DNA of 35,268 nt from Janthinobacterium sp. GW458P (GCF_002127585.1 NZ_NEGZ01000011.1:66565-101832), one strand, 5' to 3'; numbered from the stretch's first letter, positions 10,109-18,917 are shown. The notes: a model not told the origin generated them from the letters alone. Numbers and translations are program-made.

Positions 10109-11503
10109 TCAGGGAAAGGCCCAGTACTGCGGCGCCTGCGAGGGAATGCCTTTCAAGCCGCCGCGGTTTTTTGCGCGCTGGCCCGTCTTGATCAGGGTGG
10201 CGATGTCGGTCAGCAGGACGCGGTTGCTGGCAAAGTAATCGTGGCCCATGAAATTCATGATGACGGCCGAGGCATCGACGAGTTCCATGCCGGGGATGCC
10301 GACGACGGGGCCGCGGATGTCGCCTATCCTGTCCCAATCGGCAAAATTGTAGGAAGCGCGGATGGCCTTGTCGTTCGCGGAGGCGTACAGCGTGGCGGGA
10401 AGCTTGAGGCTGGCAAAACGGGGAGCGATCTGCTCGCGGAAGATATCGGCATTGATGTCCGGCGCCGCCAGCACCACCTGCTTGAACTGGGGCAGCAGGT
10501 CGGGGCGCTTTTCCAGCAAGTTGGCCAGGGCCACGGTCATCGGGCGGTTGCCCATGCTGTGGGCGATGATATAGATATCGGTGGCGAAAGCGTGCTCCGC
10601 GAAGTCGGCCAGGAAGGCCTGCAGGTGCGTCTGGGTCCATTCGGCGGCGTTTTCATCGAACTCATAGCCGGCCAGCGTGCCTTTTGATGGCCAGCTGTAG
10701 AACACGGGCAGGGCGCCGATATCGAGGTCGACGGCCATCTGCGCCGTGCGCCTGGCGGCGTCGTCAAAGGAATTGCTGTAGCCGTGGATGTAGACGAAGG
10801 CGGCGTGCCGTTCCGGCGCGGCCCGTAACCTGGCCTTGACGGTGGCAAGAAAATCCGCGCGCGACAGGCGTGTGCTTCCCTTGATTAGCACGTATTTTTG
10901 CGCATCGTCGCCGGAAAGGATGTCGTACCAGGGCGGCAGCGGCAGCTCGCCCGGCGCTCTTTTTTCGGGAATGCTCACCTGCACGCTACCGTAGCTCAGG
11001 TAGGGGGGCGTGCGGTTGGGCTGCCAGCCATAATTGTTGCGCTCTGGCAGGTACTTCCTGTCGGTGGCGTAGTACACGGTCACTTGCGTGGCAGCCGCTC
11101 CCCCATTTGTCCTGACGGGGGAGGAGGCTCTATCAATGGCGGAACCGGCACCTGCGGCCGCGCTACCGAGCTTGCCGAACAGCCCGCCCAGGCCCGCCCC
11201 GGACCACGAACTGGTCCAGGGCGTGTTTCGTGGCGGTGCCGTATCGCCGGGAGGCGCGGCTGCTGTCGCGGGCCGCGCGGCATCCTTGGGCGGCGGCGAG
11301 TGAGCCCGCGGCAGCGTGTCGGGCGTCTGTTCAGCGGGTGCGGGAGCGCGGGCGGCGTCGGTGGGACTGGGCGGTGCCGTGCATGCGGTCAACCAGGTAA
11401 GCAGGCAAAGCAGGTACAGCAGGAACGATAAGCATGACAGGCACGACAGGCACGACAGACCTGCGTCGCTGCGCTGTGTTGTGTATGACTTGCCATGGGC
11501 CAT
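10109..11503 (-). CDS. Lipoprotein alpha/beta hydrolase, DUF900 family
   Basis: The 464-residue product starts with a hydrophobic signal segment ending in the lipobox LTAC, with C41 as lipidation site. A Pro/Ala-rich linker follows (about residues 42-130), then a DUF900 alpha/beta hydrolase domain. The oxyanion/nucleophile regions are FVYIHGYSNS (237-246) and AHSMG with S316 as nucleophile. H421 (GHDYF) is the likely catalytic histidine and D378 or D349 the acid. It is probably an outer-membrane or periplasmic esterase, lipase or peptidase of unknown substrate. GGGAG sits a few bases before the ATG. The signal segment contains an unusual LSC-LSC-LSC run from a 9-base DNA repeat. It lies between secA and argJ, which are usually closer together. 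Confidence 0.83.
   Translation of the reverse strand: MAHGKSYTTQRSDAGLSCLSCLSCLSFLLYLLCLLTWLTACTAPPSPTDAARAPAPAEQTPDTLPRAHSPPPKDAARPATAAAPPGDTAPPRNTPWTSSWSGAGLGGLFGKLGSAAAGAGSAIDRASSPVRTNGGAAATQVTVYYATDRKYLPERNNYGWQPNRTPPYLSYGSVQVSIPEKRAPGELPLPPWYDILSGDDAQKYVLIKGSTRLSRADFLATVKARLRAAPERHAAFVYIHGYSNSFDDAARRTAQMAVDLDIGALPVFYSWPSKGTLAGYEFDENAAEWTQTHLQAFLADFAEHAFATDIYIIAHSMGNRPMTVALANLLEKRPDLLPQFKQVVLAAPDINADIFREQIAPRFASLKLPATLYASANDKAIRASYNFADWDRIGDIRGPVVGIPGMELVDASAVIMNFMGHDYFASNRVLLTDIATLIKTGQRAKNRGGLKGIPSQAPQYWAFP
11432..11458 (-). repeat. Three tandem 9-base units inside a signal-peptide region
   Basis: GCATGACAG, GCACGACAG and GCACGACAG follow each other without a gap on the plus strand. 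On the coding strand each unit encodes Leu-Ser-Cys in the N-region/hydrophobic part of the hydrolase lipoprotein signal. The repeat keeps the frame, so unit gain or loss would only change signal length. Confidence 0.85.
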
Positions 11504-11657
11504 GACATTCTCCCTGGGCGGCGCTTACCAGACGCATAGTGGCCTGTTCCCCCATCTTAGCGCCGCCAGCCGGCATCAATCTGATAAATCGCAAGTCTGG
11601 CCACGCTAGTTGCCCGTCCCGCCGCCGCCGGTGCCGCCGCGACTATTCACTTGCCGC

Positions 11658-11686
11658 TTGTTCACCTGCGGCGCGAAGGCGCTACA
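11658..11686 (+). promoter_or_regulatory. Sigma-70 promoter of the argJ unit
   Basis: TTGTTC (11658-11663) and TACAAT (11681-11686) are 17 bases apart, a good match, 36 bases before the argJ ATG. The -10 box lies in the perfect inverted repeat GCGCTA-CAA-TAGCGC (11677-11691), which could be an operator or a hairpin at the start of the transcript. Confidence 0.65.
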
Positions 11687-11721
11687 ATAGCGCTTCCATT
11701 TTCCCTAGCAGAAGAACTCAT

Positions 11722-12960
11722 ATGGCCGTCAATTCTCCCAAGCCCGTCGCCGCCGACTTGAAAGCCGTCGCCGGCATTGAAATCGGTGTCGCCGAAGCTG
11801 GCATCAAGAAACCCAACCGCAAGGATTTGCTGGTATTGAAACTGGCGCCGACGGCCACCGTGGCCGGCGTGTTCACCCTGAACCGCTTCTGCGCCGCGCC
11901 CGTGCAAATCTCGAAAGCCAACCTGGCCGCCGTGACGGCCGGCGCCGCACCGATCCGCGCGCTGCTGGTCAATACGGGCAACGCGAATGCGGGCACGGGC
12001 GATTCGGGCCTGGCCGACGCGCAGGCCAGCTGTGCTGCGCTGGCCGAGTTGCTGGGCTGCACGCCGCAGCAAATCCTGCCGTTTTCCACGGGTGTGATCC
12101 TCGAACCCTTGCCCGTGCAGCGCCTGGTCGCCGGTCTGCCGCAAGCCGTGGCAGCGTTGACGCCTGACAATTGGTTCTCGGCCGCAGAAGCTATCATGAC
12201 CACCGATACGCAGCCGAAAGCGGGCTCGCGCACGGTGACCATCGGCGGCCACGCGGTCACCCTGACGGGCATCAGCAAGGGCGCCGGCATGATCAAGCCG
12301 AACATGGCCACCATGCTGGGTTTCCTCGCGTTCGACGCCACCGTGGCGCAACCGGTGCTGGACCAGCTGGTGAAACAGGCGGCCGATAAATCGTTCAACT
12401 GCATCACCATCGACGGCGACACGTCCACGAATGACTCGTTCATGCTGGTGGCCACGGGCGCCGGCAGCCTGGTCGTCGATTCCATCGATTCGCCGCACTA
12501 TGCGCAACTGGCGGCGGCCGTCACCGAACTGTCGACTTTCCTGGCGCAAGCCATCGTGCGCGACGGTGAAGGCGCCACCAAGTTCATGACGGTGACGGTG
12601 GAAGACGGCCGCAACGTGGAAGAGTGCCGCAAGATCGCCTATTCCATCGCCCATTCGCCGCTGGTGAAAACGGCCTTTTTCGCGTCCGACCCGAACCTGG
12701 GCCGCATCCTGGCCGCCATCGGCTACGCAGGCGTGGATGACCTGGACGTGGGCCAGTTGAACCTGTATCTGGATGACGTGTGGGTAGCCAAGAATGGCGG
12801 CCGCAACCCCGATTACCAGGAGCAGGATGGCCAGCGCGTGATGCAGCAAAGCGAAATCACCATCCGTGTGAAACTGGCGCGCGGCGATGCCACGGCCACG
12901 CTGTGGACGTGCGACTTGTCGCATGACTACGTGTCGATCAACGCCGACTATCGCTCATGA
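11722..12960 (+). CDS. argJ: Bifunctional ornithine acetyltransferase / N-acetylglutamate synthase ArgJ
   Basis: ArgJ moves the acetyl group from N-acetylornithine to glutamate and so recycles it in the cyclic arginine pathway. Bifunctional forms also use acetyl-CoA; which type this is cannot be read from sequence alone. The 412-residue product has the autocleavage site [16 protein letters not shown], giving alpha and beta subunits by cutting between A196 and T197, with T197 as catalytic nucleophile. [13 protein letters not shown] and DTSTNDS are further conserved blocks. The ATG at 11722 was preferred over a reading from 11539 because of the promoter at 11658-11686 and the family N-terminus. 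Its stop overlaps the next start as ATGA, so the ATPase gene is translationally coupled. Confidence 0.97.
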   Translation: MAVNSPKPVAADLKAVAGIEIGVAEAGIKKPNRKDLLVLKLAPTATVAGVFTLNRFCAAPVQISKANLAAVTAGAAPIRALLVNTGNANAGTGDSGLADAQASCAALAELLGCTPQQILPFSTGVILEPLPVQRLVAGLPQAVAALTPDNWFSAAEAIMTTDTQPKAGSRTVTIGGHAVTLTGISKGAGMIKPNMATMLGFLAFDATVAQPVLDQLVKQAADKSFNCITIDGDTSTNDSFMLVATGAGSLVVDSIDSPHYAQLAAAVTELSTFLAQAIVRDGEGATKFMTVTVEDGRNVEECRKIAYSIAHSPLVKTAFFASDPNLGRILAAIGYAGVDDLDVGQLNLYLDDVWVAKNGGRNPDYQEQDGQRVMQQSEITIRVKLARGDATATLWTCDLSHDYVSINADYRS

Positions 12961-13838
12961 TCGGCCTCGATCAATTCCTGAGCCGCGCCGAAGCCTTGCT
13001 GGCGAGGGTGGAAGCGATCTTGCCGCAGGCGGCGCCCGCGCCGGACTGGAACAGCTTTGCCTTCCGCTGGCGCCGGCGCCCGGGCGCCGTGCCATGTCTG
13101 CAGGTGGTCGCCCACGTGTCGAACATCGCGTTGGACGACTTGCACAACATCGGCACGCAAAAGGCCCAGATCGAGCAGAATACGCGCCAGTTCGTGAGCA
13201 GCCGTCCAGCCAATAACGTGCTGCTGACGGGCGCGCGCGGCACGGGCAAGTCCTCGCTGATCAAGGCCTGCCTGAACCAGTTTGCCAACCAGGGCTTGCG
13301 CCTGATCGAAGTGGATAAAGCGGACCTGGCCGACTTGCCCGATATCGTCGACCTGGTGGCGGCGCGCCCCGAGCGCTTCATCATCTTTTGCGACGACCTG
13401 TCGTTCGAAGAGGGAGAAAGCGGCTACAAGGCGCTGAAAGTGGCGCTCGACGGCAGCATCGCCGCGCAATCGGACAATGTGCTGATCTACGCCACCTCGA
13501 ACCGCCGTCACCTGATGCCGGAACGTATGTCCGACAACAGCAGCTACAAGACGGACGATGATGGCGATCTGCACCCTGGCGAGACGGTGGAAGAGAAAAT
13601 CTCGCTGTCCGAGCGCTTCGGCCTGTGGCTGTCGTTCTATCCGTTCAAGCAGGATGATTATCTTGATATCGCCGCGCACTGGCTGGCCTCGTTCGGCTGC
13701 ACGCCGGAGCAGATTGCCGCGGCGCGCGGCGACGCCCTGCGCTGGGCCTTGCAGCGCGGTTCCCGTTCGGGCCGGGTAGCCTGGCAATTTGCGCGCGATT
13801 ATGCTGGGAAACTACCTGCGGGAAAGTTGCCGCTATGA
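12957..13838 (+). CDS. DUF815 family P-loop ATPase
   Basis: The 293-residue product is a DUF815-type AAA-like ATPase of unknown cellular role. GARGTGKSS (92-100) is Walker A and [12 protein letters not shown] (141-152) is Walker [12 protein letters not shown] is the sensor-1 region. An acidic insert rich in Asp follows the sensor ([15 protein letters not shown]), and a helical lid domain ends the protein. Four-base ATGA overlaps join it to argJ and mutT, so the three are made from one message. DUF815 ATPases next to argJ and mutT recur in Burkholderiales. No direct link to arginine synthesis is evident, and the role remains open. Confidence 0.85.
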   Translation: MIGLDQFLSRAEALLARVEAILPQAAPAPDWNSFAFRWRRRPGAVPCLQVVAHVSNIALDDLHNIGTQKAQIEQNTRQFVSSRPANNVLLTGARGTGKSSLIKACLNQFANQGLRLIEVDKADLADLPDIVDLVAARPERFIIFCDDLSFEEGESGYKALKVALDGSIAAQSDNVLIYATSNRRHLMPERMSDNSSYKTDDDGDLHPGETVEEKISLSERFGLWLSFYPFKQDDYLDIAAHWLASFGCTPEQIAAARGDALRWALQRGSRSGRVAWQFARDYAGKLPAGKLPL

Positions 13839-14257
13839 GCGAAGTGAAAGTGAAACCGGTGGACGTGGCCGTCGGCATCCTGATGAAGCCGAACGGCGAC
13901 GTCTTGCTGGGCCAGCGCCCGGCCGGCAAGCCGTATGATGGCTATTGGGAATTTCCTGGCGGTAAGGTCGAGCCGGGCGAAGCCATCCTTGACGCCTTGA
14001 AGCGCGAGTTTGTCGAAGAGCTCGGTTTGCATATCGACAGCGCCGAAGCCTGGTGCGGCGTCGAATACGTATATCCGCACGCTCATGTGCGCCTGCATTT
14101 CTATATCAGCCGCGACTGGCGCGGCGAGCCGCAAAGCCTGGAAGGGCAGGCGTTCGCCTGGCAGGGCACGGTCGGCGTGGAACCTTTGCTGCCCGCCACC
14201 ATTCCCTTGCTGGAATGGCTGGACGAGGTGCGCCGGGAATCCCTGGCTGCCGCCTGA
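13835..14257 (+). CDS. mutT: MutT-like Nudix hydrolase
   Basis: The 140-residue product is the size of MutT, which cleans 8-oxo-dGTP from the nucleotide pool and prevents A:T to C:G changes. The Nudix box GX5EX7REUXEEXGU is intact at residues 43-65 (GKVEPGE ... REFVEELGL). The preceding PYDGYWEFPGG is typical of MutT proper. Some Nudix enzymes of this length act on other nucleotides, so substrate is inferred. The start overlaps the ATPase stop by ATGA. No terminator is visible after the stop, and the next gene belongs to a toxin-antitoxin pair about 120 bases on. Confidence 0.88.
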   Translation: MSEVKVKPVDVAVGILMKPNGDVLLGQRPAGKPYDGYWEFPGGKVEPGEAILDALKREFVEELGLHIDSAEAWCGVEYVYPHAHVRLHFYISRDWRGEPQSLEGQAFAWQGTVGVEPLLPATIPLLEWLDEVRRESLAAA

Positions 14258-14320
14258 ACGTGACTGGCGCCAGGATGCAGCCTTTGCGCTGCGCTGGCGC
14301 AAGCCGGTTTCATCCTTCCC

Positions 14321-14348
14321 TTGCATCGGCGATGTTTTGCGCTACAGT
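14321..14348 (+). promoter_or_regulatory. Candidate toxin-antitoxin promoter and operator
   Basis: TTGCAT (14321-14326) and TACAGT (14343-14348) are spaced by 16 bases. The spacer carries the perfect 11-base palindrome CATCG-G-CGATG (14324-14334). Ribbon-helix-helix antitoxins usually bind such palindromes over their own promoter, so autoregulation is a fair inference. Confidence 0.42.
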
Positions 14349-14376
14349 GCTTGCATGACGTACTGGGGGAATTCGC

Positions 14377-14586
14377 ATGGCGCTGACCCTGACCTTCACC
14401 GATACCGATGAATTGCTGCTCGCGGCGCTGCATAAGCGTGCCCGTGCGCATGGACGCAGCATCGAGGAAGAGCACCGCGATATTTTGCGCAGCGCCTTGC
14501 GGCCGTTGCCGAAGCGGCCGCTCGACGACATCTTGCGCGCCATGCCGGATGTGGGACTCGACACGGATTTCCACCGCCGCTCCTGA
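14377..14586 (+). CDS. FitA/VapB-like ribbon-helix-helix antitoxin
   Basis: The 69-residue product has a short N-terminal strand (LTLTFTDT) and two helices ending in HGRSIEEEHRDILRSALR. This matches FitA/VapB-type ribbon-helix-helix antitoxins, whose N-terminus binds the operator and whose C-terminal tail blocks the PIN toxin. The tail here is DDILRAMPDVGLDTDFHRRS. GGGGGAA lies about six bases before the ATG. The toxin gene begins six bases after the stop, the usual antitoxin-first order. Confidence 0.8.
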   Translation: MALTLTFTDTDELLLAALHKRARAHGRSIEEEHRDILRSALRPLPKRPLDDILRAMPDVGLDTDFHRRS

Positions 14587-14592
14587 CGCGCC

Positions 14593-15012
14593 ATGCCCGG
14601 CTACCTGCTTGATACGGATGTGATCATTGCCGCGCGCAAGGGAGACAGGGCGCCAGCGGGCGTGGCCGCCTTTTTTGAGCGGAGCGCGCCGGAAGAGCGT
14701 TATGTGCCGGTGCAGGTGATCGCCGAGTTGCGTGCAGGCATACAACTGAGTTGGCGGCGCGAAGCGGCGCTCGAAGCGCTGGCCCTGGAAGGCTGGCTGG
14801 AAGCCGTGCTGGCGGAGTATGCGCCGCGGCTGCTGGACTTCGACCTCGATTGCGCCCTTGTCTGCGCCCGCCTGCAGGATGGCGGCAGCCGGGTGCGGGA
14901 CGTGGACAGGCAGATCGCGGCGATGGGTATCGCCTATGGCTTGACGGTAGTCAGTGGACGGCTGGTCAACTTCGTGGCGCAGGGGCTGCGCCTGGAAAAT
15001 CCGTTTGCTTGA
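14593..15012 (+). CDS. PIN-domain toxin, FitB/VapC-like
   Basis: The 139-residue product is a PIN-domain ribonuclease-type toxin. Members cut RNA with a magnesium centre held by three or four acidic residues. D7 (LLDTDV), E45 (VIAELRAG) and D105 (VRDVDRQIAAM) fit the first three positions. The fourth, normally the Asp in a T-R-N-x-x-D-F stretch, is N126 in VVSGRLVNF, and the preceding Arg-Asn pair is changed as well. Activity may be altered or lost. The gene ends only three bases before the convergent yacG. The pair looks like an insertion into the conserved mutT/yacG neighbourhood. Confidence 0.82.
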   Translation: MPGYLLDTDVIIAARKGDRAPAGVAAFFERSAPEERYVPVQVIAELRAGIQLSWRREAALEALALEGWLEAVLAEYAPRLLDFDLDCALVCARLQDGGSRVRDVDRQIAAMGIAYGLTVVSGRLVNFVAQGLRLENPFA

Positions 15013-15015
15013 AGA

Positions 15016-15204
15016 TTACTGCGGCTTGTTGTCTTCGTCCGCCAGCGGATCTTCGAACGGGTCGGCGGCGGGAATCGTGTATTTTTCCTCGGCCCAGGCG
15101 CCCAGGTCGATCTGCTTGCAGCGTTCCGAGCAGAAGGGGCGGTATTTGTTGGCCTCAGTCCATTCGACTTTGGCGGCACAGGTAGGGCAGTTAACGACGG
15201 TCAT
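15016..15204 (-). CDS. yacG: DNA gyrase inhibitor YacG, zinc protein
   Basis: YacG is a small zinc-binding protein that binds GyrB and inhibits gyrase. The 62-residue length is normal. Four cysteines, C6 and C9 (CPTC) plus C25 and C29 (FCSERC), form the zinc site; the acidic tail [11 protein letters not shown] is also typical. It is last in the minus-strand series pilC-pilD-coaE-zapD-yacG, starting 11 bases after the zapD stop, and probably shares its transcript. Confidence 0.93.
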   Translation of the reverse strand: MTVVNCPTCAAKVEWTEANKYRPFCSERCKQIDLGAWAEEKYTIPAADPFEDPLADEDNKPQ

Positions 15205-15215
15205 GGCGATTACAG

Positions 15216-15971
15216 TTAAAAATTACAGAGTGTGAGCTCGAATGGTACATCGTCTTCCAGCGGCTTGGGTTTCAGGTCGCCGCCCTGGGTGGTGAAGCGT
15301 ACCCACAGCATGTATTTGTTGGCGGAAATTTCCGGGATGGCGCCGCTGCTTTCGTCCAGACTCAGGCGCAGCATCTGGTACACCTTGCCTTGCAGCATTT
15401 GCTGGTAGCTGCCGCCATTGGCGATCAGCTTGACGGGGCCGCCGGAATCGCGCAGCAGGCGCAATACCAGGGCCAGCGCATCGAACAGGGGCGCCAGCGG
15501 GGCGAACCAGGCGTGGATATCGGTCAGGCGCTGCTCGCAGCTGCGCTTTTGCCAGGCAAAGTACGACGGCAAGTCGAATTCACAGGCGCCGCCCGGGATG
15601 ATGGTGCGGCCGCGGATGCTCATCAGCCATTCATTGTCGCGGATATTCTGGCCCGTCTTGCCTTGTGCCGCCACCAGGGCGCCGCTAACGCTGTCGAGTT
15701 CGCCCAGTATGGCGTCCAGGGTTTCCGGTTCTACATTCGGGTTGCTGCGGTAGCCCAGCAGGCTTTGACGCTGGCGCTCGAGTTCCTGCAGCAGGTCTGA
15801 CTTCAGGTCGGCGCGGCCCGCCACTTCGAGCATGTCGAAAATGGTTGCCAAAGCGACATGATGCTGCATTGCATGCTCTTGCTGGATGAAGAACTTGAAT
15901 TTGTCGTACAGGTCTTCCAGCCGCAACAAGGTACGTATGCGTTCGTTGAAAGGGTATTCGTAGACAATCAA
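15216..15971 (-). CDS. zapD: Cell division protein ZapD
   Basis: ZapD (YacF, DUF1342) bundles FtsZ filaments and supports the Z ring. The 251-residue product begins [24 protein letters not shown], the conserved family N-terminus. The start is a TTG at 15971: AAGGGA (15978-15983 on the plus strand) lies six bases upstream, and no ATG exists nearby in frame. The protein is mostly helical, with [22 protein letters not shown] in the beta-strand domain that contacts FtsZ. It follows coaE by 62 bases and precedes yacG by 11, the standard coaE-zapD-yacG order. The TTG start suggests a low level of translation. Confidence 0.94.
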   Translation of the reverse strand: MIVYEYPFNERIRTLLRLEDLYDKFKFFIQQEHAMQHHVALATIFDMLEVAGRADLKSDLLQELERQRQSLLGYRSNPNVEPETLDAILGELDSVSGALVAAQGKTGQNIRDNEWLMSIRGRTIIPGGACEFDLPSYFAWQKRSCEQRLTDIHAWFAPLAPLFDALALVLRLLRDSGGPVKLIANGGSYQQMLQGKVYQMLRLSLDESSGAIPEISANKYMLWVRFTTQGGDLKPKPLEDDVPFELTLCNF

Positions 15972-16033
15972 AATAATTCCCTTAAGTAAGGACCTGCAAA
16001 CAATCCCGTGATTTTGAACCAAGCGTCGACAAA

Positions 16034-16693
16034 TTACAAACGTTGCGACCCGATTCCAGCCATTCTTTTTGAAAATGCCAGATATAAATCGTGCAACTGG
16101 GCAATCTGCGGCTCCAGGGCCGCCAAATCGCCATTGTTGTCGATGACATCGTCCGCCGCGGCCAGGCGCATGGCGCGCGTGGCCTGGGTGGCCATGATGG
16201 CTTTGACTTGTTCTTCCGACAATCCATTGCGCGCCATCACGCGCGCTATCTGCAAACTCTCCAGGCAATCGATGACCAGCACGCGGTTGACTCTTTCCAC
16301 CCAGCCGCCGGACTCGACCAGCAGGGGCACGGCAAAGATCACATAGCTGCCCGTCGCTTCGGCCGCGGCCGTCAGGGTGGCCTGGCGGATGCGCGGGTGC
16401 AGGATGGCTTCCAGTCTGGCCTTGGCGGCCGCGTCGGAAAAGACCAGCTTGCGCATTTTTACGCGGTCGAGGGCGCCGCGCGCATCGGCGTAGTCGGGGC
16501 CGAATTCCGCGACCAGGGCCGGCATGGCCGCGCCATCGGGTGCCGTCAGGCTGTGGGCGATCTGGTCGGTGTCGACGATGGCGGCGCCGCGCGCGGCGAA
16601 CAGGTCGGCCACCGTGCTCTTGCCGCAACCGATGCCGCCGGTGAGACCCACGCTGAAATAGGGAGCGTCTTGTACTTGCATGTTGTTATCCAT
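16034..16693 (-). CDS. coaE: Dephospho-CoA kinase CoaE
   Basis: CoaE phosphorylates the 3'-hydroxyl of dephospho-CoA with ATP, the last step of coenzyme A synthesis. The P-loop [12 protein letters not shown] is close to the N-terminus; [14 protein letters not shown] and HPRIRQ are the CoA-side and lid motifs, and [10 protein letters not shown] is conserved. Two ATGs are possible, 16693 (MDNNMQVQD, 219 residues) and 16681 (215 residues). A weak GGA before 16681 favours the shorter form slightly, and the choice does not affect the domain. It lies 17 bases after the pilD stop. The open frame continues upstream through pilD in another reading, which is accidental. Confidence 0.94.
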   Translation of the reverse strand: MDNNMQVQDAPYFSVGLTGGIGCGKSTVADLFAARGAAIVDTDQIAHSLTAPDGAAMPALVAEFGPDYADARGALDRVKMRKLVFSDAAAKARLEAILHPRIRQATLTAAAEATGSYVIFAVPLLVESGGWVERVNRVLVIDCLESLQIARVMARNGLSEEQVKAIMATQATRAMRLAAADDVIDNNGDLAALEPQIAQLHDLYLAFSKRMAGIGSQRL

Positions 16694-16710
16694 TCGGGAT
16701 GCGGCACCGG

Positions 16711-17580
16711 TCAGCCGGGCAGGCCAGGCGTGAGCCGCGACAGGGAGGTGCCGTACAGCAGGGCGATGAAACCCGCGGCCGCCAGGTAGGGGCCGAACGG
16801 GATCGGATTGTCGCGGGCCCGCTTGGCAAACAGGATCAGGCCGATGCCGACCACGGCGCCCACCAGCGACGACAGTAATATGATGGTTGGCAACATGGTC
16901 CAACCGAGCCAGGCGCCTAGCGCGGCCAGCAACTTGAAGTCGCCAGCGCCCATGCCATCCTTGCCTGTCGCCAGCTTGTAGGCCCAGTACACGCTCCACA
17001 GGGCCAGGTAGCCGGCGGCCGCGCCGATGACGGCGTCCTGCAGGGGCACGAAAGTGCCATTGATATTGACCAGCAAGCCAGCCCACAGCAGGGGGAAGGT
17101 CAGGTCGTCGGGCAGCATTTGCGTATCGGCATCGATGAAGGTCATGGCGATCAGCAGCCAGGCAAAGACAAGCGTGGCGAGCCCCGTCCAGCCACTGCCG
17201 AAATGCCAGACGAGTACGGCCGACAGCGCGCCCGTCAGCAATTCCACCAGTGGATAGCGGACGGAGATGGGCGCCTGGCAGGCGCTGCATTTGCCGCGCA
17301 GCAGCAAATAACTGATGACGGGAATGTTTTCCATGGCCGTGATGCGGTGGCCGCAGGCGGTGCAGTGCGAATGCGGCAGCATCAGGTTGTAGCGGTCCGT
17401 GTGCGGCAGCGGCTGGCCCGTTTCTTCCGCCACGTAATTGTCGGATTCGCGCTGCATCATTTTCGGCATGCGGTGGATCACCACGTTCAGGAAGCTGCCG
17501 ACGATCAGGCCGAACAGGGCGGCGGCGAGCGTGACGGGCAGATTGCCGGGGGCGGCGAACAGCAGGGTATCTTGCAGCAT
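16711..17580 (-). CDS. pilD: Prepilin peptidase / N-methyltransferase PilD
   Basis: PilD cleaves the leader of type IV prepilins and type II pseudopilins at the inner membrane and methylates the new N-terminus. The 289-residue product has the cytoplasmic zinc loop with C73/C76 (HCTACGH) and C98/C101 (KCSACQA). The aspartic protease residues are in [13 protein letters not shown] (about D150) and MGAGDFK (D214), and there are about eight membrane segments. [12 protein letters not shown] is the methyltransferase-side N-terminal motif. Start 17580 was chosen because an extension to 17661 is not conserved. It sits between pilC and coaE as in many proteobacteria. Confidence 0.95.
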   Translation of the reverse strand: MLQDTLLFAAPGNLPVTLAAALFGLIVGSFLNVVIHRMPKMMQRESDNYVAEETGQPLPHTDRYNLMLPHSHCTACGHRITAMENIPVISYLLLRGKCSACQAPISVRYPLVELLTGALSAVLVWHFGSGWTGLATLVFAWLLIAMTFIDADTQMLPDDLTFPLLWAGLLVNINGTFVPLQDAVIGAAAGYLALWSVYWAYKLATGKDGMGAGDFKLLAALGAWLGWTMLPTIILLSSLVGAVVGIGLILFAKRARDNPIPFGPYLAAAGFIALLYGTSLSRLTPGLPG

Positions 17581-17686
17581 GGTGAACTTGTCTGAGGGGA
17601 TGAATGTTGCCGTGCAAACATTGCCTGGCACTGCAGCAGTGTAAAACATCCGCCGGCGCATGGGGGCGTTTTACGTGGACATGTCT

Positions 17687-18883
17687 TCAAATCACGGCGC
17701 CAAGCTTAAAAATCGGCAAATACAGGGCGATCACGAGGGCGCCGACGAGTACGCCCAGCACCACCATCAGCGCCGGCTCCAGCAGCGCAGTGATGAGGGC
17801 GACGGTCGCTTCGATTTCCCCTTCGACGATCTCGGCGGCGCGCGACAGCATGGCGTCCAGCGCGCCGGACTCTTCGCCGATGAGGGCCAGCTGCGTCAGC
17901 AGGTCGGGGAACACGCCGCTGTGTTCCATGGCCAGGGCCAGGCTGCCGCCGGCGCGGATGTCGCGGTCGATGCGGGCGGTCGCCTCCTGGTACAGCGCGT
18001 GGCCGGAAGCGGCGCCGACCAGATCGAGCGAGTCGAGCAGGGGCACGCCGGCGGCGAACATGGCGGCCAGGGTGCGCGTCCAGCGGGCAATGGCCGCCTT
18101 GCGCAGCAGCGGGCCGGCCAGCGGCAGGCGCAGCGCCTGCAGTTGTGCCTGCCGGCGCAGGGCCGGCGAGCGGCGCCAGGCCAGGCGCAGCAGCACATAG
18201 GCCAGCACCAGTGCCGCCAGCAATGCCAGCCAGTAGCGCAGCAGGAAGGCAGACAAGCCCATGACCACCAGGGTGGGCAGCGGCAAGGGCGCGCCGAAGC
18301 TGTCGAAAACCTGGCGAAAGGCGGGCACGACCACGCTCATGATGATGGCCGTGACGACGATGGCGACGAGCACGATGACCAGCGGATACATCAGCGCGCC
18401 GCGCACCTGCCGCCGCAGGGCGATGGCCTTTTCCTGGTGCGTGGCCAGGCGCGCCAGCAATTCCTGCACGATGCCGGCCTGCTCGCCGGCCGCCAGCAGA
18501 TTGCAATACAGTTCGTCGAACAGCAGGGGAAACTGGCGGAATGCCTGCTGCAGGCTGCTGCCCGCTTCTATGTCGTGGCGCAAGTGCCGCATCAGTTCCG
18601 TGATGGCGGGCTTGGCGTGGCCCTTGCCGGCGATGTCGAAGGCGTGCAGCAGCGGCACGCCGGCCGCCATCATGGTCGACAGCTGGCGCGTGAACAGGGC
18701 AATATCCTTCTGCGTGATGGCCTTGCCCGGCGCGGCGCGGGCCGCGCGCACGCGCGTGGCCAGGATGCCCTGGCGCCGCAGCGCGAGGCTGGCCGCCGCT
18801 GCGTCGGCTGCGCGCAGCATTCCGTCCACGGGCTTGCCATGGCGGTCCGTTCCCTTCCACGCAAACTGACGCTCGGCCGCCAT
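17687..18883 (-). CDS. pilC: Type IV pilus inner-membrane platform protein PilC
   Basis: PilC is the polytopic platform on which the assembly ATPases PilB and PilT act. The 398-residue product has two GspF domains, each with the motif FTRQLSTMMAAGVPLLHAFD or WTRTLAAMFAAGVPLLDSLD. Hydrophobic segments lie after the first domain and at the C-terminus (LEPALMVVLGVLVGALVIALYLPIF). AGGAGG lies five bases before the ATG at 18883, which fixes the start. The partner ATPase gene pilB, usually just upstream, is not here; an MFS exporter gene with its own terminator takes that place. Confidence 0.95.
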   Translation of the reverse strand: MAAERQFAWKGTDRHGKPVDGMLRAADAAAASLALRRQGILATRVRAARAAPGKAITQKDIALFTRQLSTMMAAGVPLLHAFDIAGKGHAKPAITELMRHLRHDIEAGSSLQQAFRQFPLLFDELYCNLLAAGEQAGIVQELLARLATHQEKAIALRRQVRGALMYPLVIVLVAIVVTAIIMSVVVPAFRQVFDSFGAPLPLPTLVVMGLSAFLLRYWLALLAALVLAYVLLRLAWRRSPALRRQAQLQALRLPLAGPLLRKAAIARWTRTLAAMFAAGVPLLDSLDLVGAASGHALYQEATARIDRDIRAGGSLALAMEHSGVFPDLLTQLALIGEESGALDAMLSRAAEIVEGEIEATVALITALLEPALMVVLGVLVGALVIALYLPIFKLGAVI

Positions 18884-18917
18884 GTGCGCCTCCTGCTGCC
18901 ACTGTAGCAGCGGCAGG

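Noticed and set aside
16034..17617. A continuous frame suggesting a PilD-region/CoaE fusion
   Set aside because: Upstream of the CoaE start the frame is antisense-like in composition and out of frame with PilD, which has its own complete reading frame.
17581..17686. GC-rich hairpin CGCCGGCG followed by a few T between pilC and pilD
   Set aside because: The stem is too short and the T run is interrupted; pilC and pilD are probably on one transcript.
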